Below, in pieces: positions 1-10,622 of a stretch of 64,000 nt of DNA. The DNA is taken from NCBI GenBank assembly GCA_018806915.1, contig JAGKQI010000093.1, forward strand, positions 1,240,001-1,304,000, given 5' to 3'. The stretch is from Phytophthora colocasiae. Its lineage: Eukaryota; Oomycota; Peronosporomycetes; Peronosporales; Peronosporaceae. How positions within the stretch are numbered: the first letter of the stretch is position 1; each line of letters starts with the position of its first letter. A model generated the notes under the pieces. The model was not told the DNA's origin, ran no database searches, and saw only the letters and a program-made list of their open reading frames with translations. Made by a program: the position numbers and the translations under genes.

Positions 1-107
1 GTTGACGTTGAAGAGTGTCCTTCGACACCCGATCCTTGGGCACACCACCCAGCGCAGCACACGAGCGACGACCCACTGACTGGCAGTGAGAGAATAAACC
101 TGTTACA
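1..107 (+). repeat. 5' LTR of element A, 3' part only
   Basis: These bases match 9373-9479 exactly and end in CTGTTACA, the typical ...CA end. The rest of the LTR lies left of the window. Confidence 0.93.
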
Positions 108-2482
108 TGGTGGTCATACAGGGGCCTTCTCTTATTGTCTCACGTCAGCCGAAACGCACGAGGATGCCAACTAAAACGCGAGAGACAGCACGGACACGAG
201 TCACGAGGAAGAAAGCGACGCGATCGCAAAGCTCGAGAAGAGGACAGTCTCGACGCCGTGATGAGGCTATTAATGAAGGTGCCGTAGGCGACCGGAACAG
301 TAGTGACGAAGCGACGATCAGTCCTGATGAGTACGAAGACAAACGTGCTGTACCCGCAGAAGAAGAAGAAGTGTCAGCCGTCATGACAAGGAGCCAAGCA
401 CGAAAGGAGTGGGAGGAAGCAGAGCGCTTCTTGGCTACAGCTGCCGCCTCGGGAGACGGACAGACAACATTTAGCAGTGGACAAGAACTCATTAGCGCTG
501 TACTGGGAGAACTCCCGATGCACCCGGAAGACGAGCAGTCACGAGTGGCTGGACTGGATGCCGCTCAGGCGCTGAAACCGCTAACGATGTGGCCGATGCA
601 CACGATGACGATGAGCCAGTACGAGGAAATGCGCCACATGCAGCCGAGGATGACCCTGATGACGATGTTCCCGTACATCCACCCTCAGAAATGGAAACCA
701 TAGCGACAGCACTTCAAGAGCTCCGTGAAGAAGTTCGGCAGCTACGGTTGAGGCGTGAATCTGGACCTAGGCAGTCTGCAGAGAACGAAGATCGTGATCG
801 GCAGGTGCATCGACCCCTTCAGCAGAATGTACGGCGAGATTATGACGAAGATGCACGACGAGTGAACCGACGTAGGTCACAAGGGCGGGAACGAAGAGAG
901 AGATCGCAAGGCCGGCGAGAGGTGCCTCCAAGACGACAACCGGAACGACAACGACGAGAACAACCGGGAGGTGACGGGCAACCCTCCTCCTCCAGCAGTG
1001 AAAGCGACTCCGATGATCACGGAAGACGCGACGCCGGACGAAGACAACGGCGACGAAGCAGCTCTGAAGACAGTTCCACTGACGAATCAGAAAGAGACGC
1101 ACGGATTGAACAGCGCCGGGAACGTCACGAGCAACGAGAACCGCGAGGGGGAAGACGACGAGACCAACGCGGATCACCACGACGCGAGCGACGCCGAGAG
1201 CGTCATGAAGCACGTGGGCGACGAAGAGGTAATGTCAAGGATCTGGAACTGCCAACGTTCACCCCTACGACTGGAGCGACGGTATCCACTTGGACGGACC
1301 GCATCGATTTGGCGTTGCAGGGCGCTAAGGAATCAGGACGTGGAGAGTGGAGTGATCATGCGCTTTACTTTATCCTGGGGAACAAGCTCATGGGCGAAGC
1401 CGCAAGTTGGTGGGTAGACTTCAATCGCAGACTGACAGACAATCAACGCACGTGGACACACCTGAAGCAGGCTCTATTACGGCGGTATGGACCGAAGGAG
1501 GATATCTCACTAGCGGAATATCGAGTGAACACCAGGTCAAGAGGTGCGAAGGAATCACATGCTGATTACGCAGCCGCTCTACGGAAAGCAGCAGGACGAA
1601 GCCGTGTAAGTGAACGCGTATTGATGGCACAATTCTACCGCGGCATGGACAAAACTACGCGTCAGTTGGTGAAGCAGCAGGAACCAGAAAATCTGGAAGA
1701 AGCGGTGATCAAAGCAACGGAAATCGATGACCCGATGGAAAACCTTTCGCAACTGGCACCAACTGGACAAACGACGACGACGGCGACGACTGAAACGGCA
1801 GCCACGGATGGTATCGCGGCGAGGACGGTGACTTTGCCAGGCGTGGGTAGTGTGTATGTCCCGGTATCTGGTACCGTAGAAGGAATCAAAAATTACGCAG
1901 CTGTGGATCCAGATGGCCTCGTCCTCTATACGAATCCGAAAGGGGCGTGGAACATCATAACCGGGAAGTACGAGTTGCCGGCAGGAAGGAAGTGGAATTC
2001 GCGATACTGGGCAGAGCCTACGGTTCAGAAACGTACGAAAGCGAGGAAGGCGGACAACCGGCGCGACGAACGGAAGCAGCGAGCGCGGCGAGACGTAGAA
2101 TCTTCGGACGACGAGGAACGGGACACGCAGTCTCGCAAAGCGAGCAAGCAACGGCGTACGACGGACACCAGCGAGGAGGAGTACGAGCTGAAGTCCCGGA
2201 AGAAAGCAAAACCGAAGCGTACAGTGCATTCTAGTGACGAAGAAGGAGATGCGAAGCCCCAGAAGAAGTTGGAAGGCGGCAGTACGGCAAGTGTTAGCAG
2301 AAGAAGGCCAGAAACAACGAACTCGGAAGAAGTCGCCACCGAGCGAGACCAGTTGTCGGATCTGTGGGCAGAGCGGTCATTGGGCTGCATACTGCACCGT
2401 CGGACCAAAGTGTTATGCGTGTAGCAAGCATGGGCACATGGCGCGAGACTGTCCAGACCCCAAAGCCAAGCGCCAGGAATGA
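107..2482 (+). pseudogene. gag: gag (capsid/nucleocapsid) of element A, frameshifted
   Basis: Start ATG at 107, overlapping LTR end and PBS (MVVIQG). The product is read in pieces: 107 to about 590 in one frame, 589-2424 in a second, and 2234-2482 back in the first. The N-terminal half is very rich in Arg, Glu, Asp and Ser. The capsid core, about 1230-1760, carries the segment DLELPTFTP...W.DRIDLAL...GRGEWSDHALYFILGNKL shared with D and E. Two zinc knuckles (CRICGQSGHWAAYC and CYACSKHGHMARDC) end the protein near 2360-2450. Element D keeps most of the same region in one frame, so the breaks here are indels (or sequencing errors) rather than the normal plan. Confidence 0.85.
108..125 (+). promoter_or_regulatory. 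tRNA primer-binding site of element A
   Basis: TGGTGGTCATACAGGGGC follows the LTR end directly. The same 18 nt occur next to the 5' LTRs of D (42666-42683, minus) and E (44566-44583), and the three diverge at base 19. An 18-nt conserved block starting TGG is what a primer-binding site should look like. The implied tRNA 3' end carries CCA and a C at position 61. I could not assign the amino acid. The PBS is also read as gag codons 2-6. Confidence 0.85.
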
Positions 2483-2811
2483 CGAGTACATGGCTAAGCG
2501 GAAGGAGGCACTAAAGTCAGCGGAAAACGGGAACGGGACGTCGTAGGGGAGTACGATGTCCGAGAAATGCCCGGATCCCCAGCAAGTGGCAGACGTGAAC
2601 TGGAAAGCAACGACGACAGCAATCACGGACACCATAAGCCTACCGAGCACCGAGTCGAGTATGGACGAGCGAACGAAGAATGACGAGGAGCATGAACGGA
2701 AGAAGTGCAAGATGAATGATGGCACGATGACGAACAATGAATTGACGGGCGGCCAGACGACACGAAATTGGTCGACTCTGGAATGGGAATGACAAGACAC
2801 CGGTCAAGAAA

Positions 2812-5800
2812 GTGACGGACGAACTACTGAAGGACGCGACGGAAGAGGATGTCGAGCGATCTGCCCGATATGTGTCGACTACGCGCCCGACAATGGTAGC
2901 TGTGCGATACCTACGTGCCAATCGTGAAGATGAAGAACGAGAATGGAGTGCCAACACCGCCAACAGCAACGTTTGTGAGGACGGAAACTGGAGGGGGCAA
3001 GCACAAAAAGGAGAACTGGAGGGGCGCGAAAGAGCGTTCTGATGGCGACGGAGTTACGAGTGACCCAAATGACGAGAAGACTAACATGGGTGTAGTGACG
3101 GCACCAGATACGAGCGTGGCGACGGAGGTGAACTCGAGTAACAGTACTGATGAACAGAATGAACACATGAGGAGTGGCCAGTCGTTGATGAGTGGTAGTA
3201 CGGAAGCCACTAGCGCAGTGAATGATCCGGCGCAAGGTCTGGACGTAGCTAGTCTTCGGAAGACACGGAAAACTGCAAGGAAGATCGCTAAACGACTGAA
3301 AGCGAAGGCGCGATTGGCTCGGCAACGACGCGATAAACAAGAAGTTGAAGCCGAACGAACAGTTGTAGCAGCGGCGCTAAACAGTAAGAGGCGTGAAGAA
3401 GCGAATGCAGCATGGGAAGCGTTCGAATTACGCAAACAACGACGGCAATTGGAAGGCGAAGACCTCACAGAAAGAAACGTGCGATCTCTGGACACTGCAC
3501 GTGTAAGTTTAGTGAAACAACGACGGTCAACACAAGTACCTACCAGTGAACGGCGTGAAGATCTGGTGGAATACGTTGGAGCCGACGATGGACTGCCGAC
3601 AGCTTTAATGAACGTGAATGGCGAATTTCGGCAAGTGAAGCTCGATAGTGGTGCGCGATACACCGTGGCAGGCACAGACTGGATGAAGTACGGTGATCGA
3701 GTATCTAACGAAGCTCCCGTTGATTACGTAGAAGGCATTGGAGGATTTCTGCTGGATGTTATTGGTGTGTGGCGGTTTACCTTCAAAACGGTGTTCGACG
3801 AAGAATTAACGACCGATGCATGCATTATTGCTGGCTGTGGAAACGAATTCCTACTGGGAGTGGATTTCATGCAAGCACGAGGGGCAACTATGGACTTTCA
3901 GCGACAAGAAGTACGATATGCCGAAGGAGAACGAACAGTGGTAATTCCGTTCAAAACTCATGATGGCGACGGAGCCGGTAGAGTTGCAACAGTAAGGATG
4001 ATTAGTCGCACGGAGATCGCTGGAAATACGGTGATGCCAGTGGAGGTAGCCGTTCCTGCCGAGAATGGTGAACGAGGTGTGTTCCTACCGACGAAGCACA
4101 TTGGATCGGTACTGTTAGCCGCGACGGTGACAACCGCGAGAAATGGAAGGGCGTGGATACCCGCTATCAATACGAATGCCAAGTCCGCGAAGATCCCAAA
4201 CAAGAAACAGCTCGGAACGTGGATACCCGTTGACGATGATGTAGAGATCCTCACGATGAATGGGCAACTAGATACGGAACGAGTAGAAACCTGGCTGAGC
4301 GAACTTGGAGACTGTGAGACGCCACTCCTGAATGAGAACGAAGTGGATATTGGCAGCGATGACCCGAAGTCGAAAGAGTTGGTTTTGAAGTTATTACGGG
4401 CTTACCGATCATTGATGACGAACACTAGTGAGTGCCCACCTGCAACGACGTTAGATGTTCACCATCACATTGACACAGGGACAGCTTCACCAATTATGCT
4501 CAAACGAAGACGCCAGGCACAAACGGATGACGGTATCATTGACGACAACGTAGAAAAGATGCTGAAGGCTGGCGTAATTGAAGAAGGCAATGGCGGATGG
4601 GGATTCCCAGTGGTTCTGGTACGGAAGAAGGACAGAGAAGTAGGTTTTTGTGTCGATTACAGAGCTCTCAACAAGATCACTAAGAAGGATGTTTACCCTC
4701 TTCCACGAATTGACGAAACTTTGGAGGCCTTGGGTGGTGCCTTGTTGTTCACAACGCTGGATCTTCGAGCAGGGTATTGGCAGATCCTAGTAGCACCTGA
4801 AGACCGTGACAAGACAGCTTTCACCACTAAGAGAGGGCTGTACCGGTTTGTACGAATGCCCTTCGGATTAACGAATGCACCATCGACATTTCAACGACTA
4901 ATGAATGGAGTGTTAAGGGGCCTCACTTGGTCTACTTGTTTGGTGTATCTAGACGACATCGTAGTTTTTACGCGAGGTGGCATCGAGCGACACATTGTAG
5001 AATTAGCTGCGGTGTTAGAACGGTTGGAGAGAGCGGGGCTTACACTCAAACTGAAGAAGTGCAAATTCGCGACCCAAACAATGGAGTACTTGGGCCACGA
5101 ACTCAGCAGCGACGGAGTTAGACCATTGGACCGGTTAGTTTCTGCGGTACGAGACTTCCCGACGCCTAGCGATGCTGTAGAAGCGAAGAGGTTTGCTCAC
5201 TTGGCTGGTTATTATCGACGATTCGTTAGTGGATTTGGTACGATCATGGCGCCTATCACGAAGCTGTTACGGAAAAGCGTTGCCTGGGAATGGGGAGATG
5301 CACAGAAGACAGCTTTCGAACGCGTGAAGGACATATTAACTGCGAAGCCTCTGCTCATTTACCCAGACTTTCGGCTACCATTTCGAGTAGTGACAGACGC
5401 GAGTAAGGTTGGATTGGGTGCATGTCTGATGCAGGATCAAGGTGAAGGTTGGCAACCAGTAGCGTTCGCCAGTAAAGTGAACAGTGAGACAGAAGGAAAG
5501 TACGGGATCACGGAGTTGGAATGTTTTGCTGTCGTGTGGGCCATTAAGCTCTTCAGGCCTTACCTGTATGGACGCAAGTTCGAGATCATCACGGATCATG
5601 CTGCGTTAAAATGGCTGATGACGAGTCCACACTTAACTGGAAAACTGCATCGATGGGCACTTACCTTGCAAGAATTTGATTTCGAAGTGCACTATCGACC
5701 GGGCCCCACGAATGTGGTCGCCGATGCATTATCGAGGGCGCCAGTAGCAGCTACGGTACGAGCAGCGATAGGAAGGCAACGACGAGCGCGACGAGAGAAG

Positions 5801-8552
5801 CCATCACGAACGACCCAACGAACCGTCATGAACACGGGCGAGGTTACGCGGATGGAAGTTGCAACGCACGACGAACACACGACGGGTGCTCTAGAACCGG
5901 TGACGAACGACCAGAGCAAGGAAGCGAGTACGCCGGACGAAGAAGTAAGCGCGGTAATCGAGCAATTAGTCAGCACGATCGTGGATGCCACTGTGGAACC
6001 TCCGGGTTCAACAGAGCCAAAGCGTAACGAGGAAAGGAGACGTCGAGCAGGGCGACCAAAGGCAAACGACCAGCGAAGTCCGCAACGAACAACGCTGAAC
6101 GCCCGATGACGAGAGGTGAAAACGTAGGAGAGAACAGGCGGCGATCAAAGAATCGTTGGTGTCGGACGAAGGGGAGCCTGACGCGAGAAAACCCGGCGAC
6201 GGTAATGACGCAACTACCATAAGAACAGATGAAGTAGCCGTCACAATGATTCCAGCACCGGGACCGACGACGACTATGGTAACTTCAGCAGTCAGACCGG
6301 CAACGAAGAGAGCATTAATGACGGGAGTGGCTGAAGTGACGGAACGTGCAACGGTGGGTTCAGCAGCGACGGACACGACGGCACCAGCACCATTGGCAGT
6401 ATCAACGGTGACGTCGAGATCAGCGACTACTACGAGAACGTCGGAAACACCATCAGCAACGACGGGAACCACTCCAGCCACGGAACCAACGGCGAATAGA
6501 GCGATAGCAGCAACGACGAGTGACAGCACCAATAGGAAACGGAAGCAACGAAAGACGGTGACTTGGGCCGACGGCATGTCAAGTGGCGGTGATAAGTCAG
6601 GCGAAGTACGAACGGACCCAAAGACGAGTACGAAAGCGACGCGTTCCGGGATTGCCCGTGATGATGGGAGGATGACACGAGAATCGGGAGAAGGTGTGAG
6701 TGATTCACCACGTCCAGCTACGGATGATGATGCAAGAAGCTACGAACTCGACGCAGTACGGCGGAACCCCATTGAAGACGAAACGGATGACACCTTGCAG
6801 CCACGTGCAAGACCTTCGAGTGGAGATTCACATCGAGAACGTGATGTAGCAGCCGTACGACGCCAACGAATGAAGGAACCAACGCTACAACTAACCGATG
6901 CAGAGATCATGGATGAACAGTCGAAAAGTAAGATGGTACAGCAAATGTTACGAGCTGGAACTTTTCACGGACGGGCTATCAGTAAGGTGTTTGGCCTGGT
7001 TGTGATAGAGGCGCCGAATCAACGAAGGATTGTACTTCCACCAGCATTATGGGCAACGGTGTTCAAGGAGTGTCACGACAGCGTATGGTCAGGACATCTC
7101 CGTGCAGCTCACACGTATGCGAGGATTGCGCAGCAGTATTGGTGGCCGAAGTTGAGAGACGAAGTGCGACGATGGGTACTGGATGCCAGGAATGCGGAAG
7201 CCGAAAGGCGCGCCCACGTGAAGTAGTGCCGCCATTAAGAAGTATTCGAGGAGGTGATGTCGGTGACCGATGGGCACTTGATGTAGCAGGCCCGCTACCA
7301 GCTACTGACGGAGGAGAACGATACGTGATCGCCGCAGTGGAATATGTGACGCGTTATGCAGTTGCGATTGCAGTGAAAGACCATGCAGCAGAAAACATTG
7401 CCGAGTTTCTGATGAAGCAGGTAGTGCTTCGGTTTGGACCATTTCGAGAGATTTTAACGGACGGTGCACCCGAGTTAGTGGGGAAAGTGATCGAAGAATT
7501 GGTGATACTGCTACAGGCACAGCAGATCAACCCGGTTCCCTACAGGCCACAAATGATAGGACTTGTAGAGAGATTTCACAGGACGTGGAAGGACTGTGTG
7601 GCAACCTACATGAGCGATGAACGACAACGAGACTGGGACACGTGGGTGGACTACGCCGTGTACGCGTATAACTCGGGACGTCACTCCACTGTGTTACTTT
7701 CGCCAAATGAACTGATGATGGGACGACGGCTACGAGCTCCCAACGAACTTCTACGCGCTACACGAGTTACGGAGGCTGGTGATCTGGTTAAACATCATCA
7801 GAAGCTCTTGGATACGTTGAAAGTTGCTCACGAATGTGCAGAACGAGCGAGAATACGAGAGCAGCAACGGCAAGCTCGTTACTACGATAGGAAAGTGCGC
7901 GTGAAACGAGAATTTTCGCCAGGTGATCGAGTTTGGATGTTCCGACCTCCGAGAGGCCCTAAAGCTTCCAAGTTCGTACATCAATGGATAGGACCTCTAC
8001 GAGTAGTAGAATCGGCCGGTTACGAGAATTTCTTGGTTGAACGGGAGGATGACGGCCCAGAACACGAGCAATTTATAGCTCACGTGTCGTTTCTTGCGAC
8101 GTATCGGCGACCGACGGTGCTTTTGGAAGCAGCAGCTCGAGATCTGGAGGAGCAGCTTGAGTATGAAGATGAGTGCTCACGGAAAAACGATGACGAGGCG
8201 ACAGAACCGACTGCATCGAGCAGCGACGGCTCTTGTTAACACAGCGATTCCGAGACGAGGTGAGAAACGAAATGCGACGGCAGTGGCAAACGAGGGCGTG
8301 GCCAACACCAACGACGAACTCTTGGTGGAAGTTTGCCGACGACGAAGAAGAAACAGAGCTGGACAATACGTGTTGGAGTACCAGTTACGGCCCGCCGGTA
8401 CACGAACGCAGCAGCAACACGGAACTGGACACGGCAGTGGCCGACACGAATCAAATGACGGTGGAGGACGATGGTATTCTGTCGCTGAGTACGAAGACTT
8501 GTTTAACCGCGGCAAGGTCGTGGAAGACCTTGGAGTGGATGGAGGCGTGTAA
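2812..8552 (+). pseudogene. pol: pol (protease-RT-RNase H-integrase) of element A, frameshifted
   Basis: The main frame is 2915-6109. It has the retropepsin motif DSGARYTVAG near 3640, RT with FCVDYRALNK and YLDD near 4650-4960, RNase H (TDASKVGLGA near 5390) and the thumb/linker ending NVVADALSRAPV. The N-terminal part (YVSTTRPTMVAVRYLR) lies in another frame from 2812. The integrase zinc-finger region is in 6156-7226, the D,D,E core (DVAGPL, LTDGAPE, GLVERF) in 7049-8239, and the C-terminal tail (RRRRRNRAGQYVLEY) in 8094-8552. The stop TAA (8550-8552) lies inside the start of the 3' LTR. At least three frame changes mean it cannot give one polyprotein as written. Confidence 0.88.
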
Positions 8553-9479
8553 TATGCCTGACTTGCAGAAGGGCGCGGATCTGGGATCTACCGTCCCACA
8601 GCAGCCAAGGCATGGAAGAATCCTACCAGTGACTTCGAAGTGGCTCGCTGGAGCACCAATGAGAGAGACGCTCGCGAACATGCAGGCAGACAGGCCTACG
8701 TTGAAGCTACGACTGACTGGGATGCCAGACGAACGCAATGGCGGACTGGACAGTCAGTCTCGAATCGACCGGGTGGGAAGCAGTTGCGAATTGACCAAGT
8801 AGGAAGGAGTCGCGAGACCCACTCCAAACGACGAACGACCAGTGAAGTGTAGATGAAGGTGGAGACAACCACAAGTGGAACCTGAGGGAACTGCTTACAA
8901 ACGACGAACGAAGCCAGTGGCTAAGAGCTACTGAAGGTTGAGACAACAACGAGTGGCGTCCAACGGGACCGCTCTAAACGACGAACGAAGTGGAGACAAC
9001 CACGAGTGGAGTCCGAGGACCCGCTCTAAACGACGAACGAAGTCAGTAGCGAGCGAGCTGCTGCATAGCTGAGCGACCAGGCGGATCAGTAGAACTAGTT
9101 GGGTTCTCAGGCGGTGGCGTCTGTGGCAGCCAATAGCGGACAACGGTTCGATTGGTACGGCCCGAAGCAGGTGTCACGGGACTGAGGGACAACCAGGGAA
9201 GCTGTATACGTTTACGTCTGAAAGCGCAGGCACGAACGAAAGAGACGAACGAAAGAGACGAACGAAAGAGACGAGCGTAGTGTATATTCACATACGTTAA
9301 TATAAGTAGGCAAGTTCTTCGTTGACGAACGACGAACGAGCCGGCGCGGTGAACCGAGCCAGGAGACGACCAGTTGACGTTGAAGAGTGTCCTTCGACAC
9401 CCGATCCTTGGGCACACCACCCAGCGCAGCACACGAGCGACGACCCACTGACTGGCAGTGAGAGAATAAACCTGTTACA
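8548..9479 (+). repeat. 3' LTR of element A (932 bp)
   Basis: Begins TGTAATA and ends TGTTACA, so it has TG...CA ends in a short inverted repeat. It is preceded by a purine-rich stretch (GGAGTGGATGGAGGCG) that is also the last codons of pol. It contains internal tandem repeats at 8862-9055 and a 13-nt repeat (ACGAACGAAAGAG, about 3 copies) near 9232-9276. Confidence 0.93.
8862..9055 (+). repeat. Tandem repeat inside LTR of A
   Basis: About three imperfect copies of a roughly 55-75-nt unit. Each has GAGACAAC.ACGAGTGG near the start and AAACGACGAACGAAG near the end. This is likely a U3 enhancer-like array, but only the repetition is seen. Confidence 0.7.
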
Positions 9480-9550
9480 TGTTGAAGATAGTGAAAGCAG
9501 CTTTCGCCAATGAGAACCCTCGTGGAGCACTTGCTGTGACGTCCACTTAA
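9480..9550 (+). pseudogene. 3' stub of an RXLR/LWY effector gene, separated by element A
   Basis: Reading from 9482, the frame encodes LKIVKAAFANENPRGALAV and stops at 9548-9550. It closely matches the C-terminus of the intact effector at 10623-12017 (LKKVQAAFASNNPQGALTA). The LTR of A directly abuts it, so A inserted within the last 25 codons. The rest of the gene would lie left of the window. Confidence 0.8.
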
Positions 9551-9934
9551 CTACAATAAAGGGCACATCGAGATCGGTTCTGGTTTAACCGATTGGACCG
9601 CAAAGAATCTGTCGAAAGGATGTTCTTCGGACTGAAGTTTAGCATGTGCAACTTGCACAGTGCAAGTCGTGCTCACTAAGTTGATGTCGTCCATTCGGAG
9701 AATTTAATCCTGACCACGTGGTTAGAATTGTATGTCTTTCATAGGCGAATTCTCTCCATCGCCATTTACCTTCGATTTCATCGTCATGTCTGGGTGAACT
9801 GAGTTTCCACTCAGATTCATTTGTTGCGCAAACTTGCCATTATTGAGCTCTCCAGATACTTTGAATCCCATCGTCTGCGCAACGATGAAGTGAGTTAGGC
9901 AGAATGGTAATATGTTCAGCTTAACTTCGCAAAT
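9551..9934. other. Intergenic stretch, no gene seen
   Basis: Downstream flank of the stub. A possible polyadenylation-like AATAAA is at 9554-9559. A minus-strand open frame (9722-9952) has no recognisable motif and is not called. Confidence 0.5.
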
Positions 9935-10308
9935 TGGCCGTAGATTTTTCACCGTTGATGCTCAACACGTGGCTAAAAGCTGGAGAACGTCCCGAAGAAG
10001 TTTACAAGATTTTACATTTACCAGAAGTGGGAATGGATGGTTTCGGTGATAACACACTGGCGATTCAGTGGTTTCGATACACAAAGTTGTTTTGTGATCT
10101 AAACCCTGCATTCTCTGGTGTCCAAACGGTGCGTTTCTTGCAGAAGGAGCGGATTCAGTCAGACTGGCAATTCGCAACGCTTTTTCAAGCACTCACGGAG
10201 ATTCCTGACTTGAAATCTTTCTGTGCGGAATTACAGAACGAAACATCTCGGACTCAAACGTATTTGGATTGTGGCCACAGGCTGCTTGGATTACTAAGTT
10301 TCACGTAG
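9935..10308 (+). pseudogene. Internal fragment of an RXLR/LWY effector gene
   Basis: From about 9950 it encodes MLNTWLKAGERPEEVYKILHL...IQWFRYTKLF...SGVQTVRFLQKER..SDWQFATLFQAL, which aligns with residues about 290-390 of the intact effector at 10623. There is no signal peptide or start region, and the match fades after the segment like ETSRTQTYL, ending in a stop at 10306-10308. It is therefore a truncated tandem copy. It has the W and aromatic positions of one LWY module. Confidence 0.82.
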
Positions 10309-10394
10309 TGCACCAGTAATTTGGTATGCTTCCGCTGCCGGAAAGTGTTTTTTATGGCTTCATCCAGTTCGTAATTTACTCCGTAGGTCCTCAC

Positions 10395-10427
10395 TTTCAA
10401 TACGAACATAATATGTTCGTATTGAAA
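10395..10427. repeat. 33-nt perfect palindrome
   Basis: Arms of 16 bp (TTTCAATACGAACATA and its complement) around a single A. It lies about 200 bp upstream of the effector start. A second small palindrome (AACATATTATGTT) follows at about 10434. Role unknown. Confidence 0.75.
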
Positions 10428-10571
10428 AAAAGTAACATATTATGTTGCCGATGAGCTAGATACATAACCTAACGTAGATTTCACTTCCATGATAGATGAG
10501 GGATACGTGTAATCCAAGAGTATACATTTGTTTTCGATAATTTGTTCTGTCATCAGCACCGTTGGTGTTGA

Positions 10572-10585
10572 TCACTATCCAGTCT
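10572..10585 (+). promoter_or_regulatory. Candidate oomycete Inr+FPR core promoter of the 464-aa effector
   Basis: TCACTATCCAGTCT matches 10 of 14 positions of the oomycete start-site consensus TCATTYYNCAWTTT and lies 51 nt upstream of the ATG. It is the weakest of the four such sites in the window, but its distance is the same as the others. Confidence 0.4.
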
Positions 10586-10622
10586 CAGCTCATAATTTAC
10601 TCTCAAGTGTCAAGTTCGAGGC

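Larger units (their letters stand above)
1..9479 (+). mobile_element. Ty3/Gypsy LTR retrotransposon A (5' LTR truncated by window edge)
   Basis: Order is partial 5' LTR, PBS, gag, CCHC zinc knuckles, aspartic protease, reverse transcriptase (YLDD), RNase H, integrase, 3' LTR, which is the Ty3/Gypsy order. The 107 visible bases of the 5' LTR are identical to the end of the 3' LTR at 9373-9479, so insertion is recent. It interrupts the 3' end of an RXLR effector gene whose last codons follow directly at 9480. The target duplication cannot be checked because the left flank is outside the window. Coding frames are broken in several places, so the copy is probably not autonomous. It is the same superfamily branch as D and E: identical 18-nt PBS, gag starting MVVIQG, and similar pol. 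Confidence 0.95.

Noticed and set aside
9722..9952. Minus-strand 76-codon open frame between effector fragments
   Set aside because: No motif, no homologous counterpart in the other effector copies.
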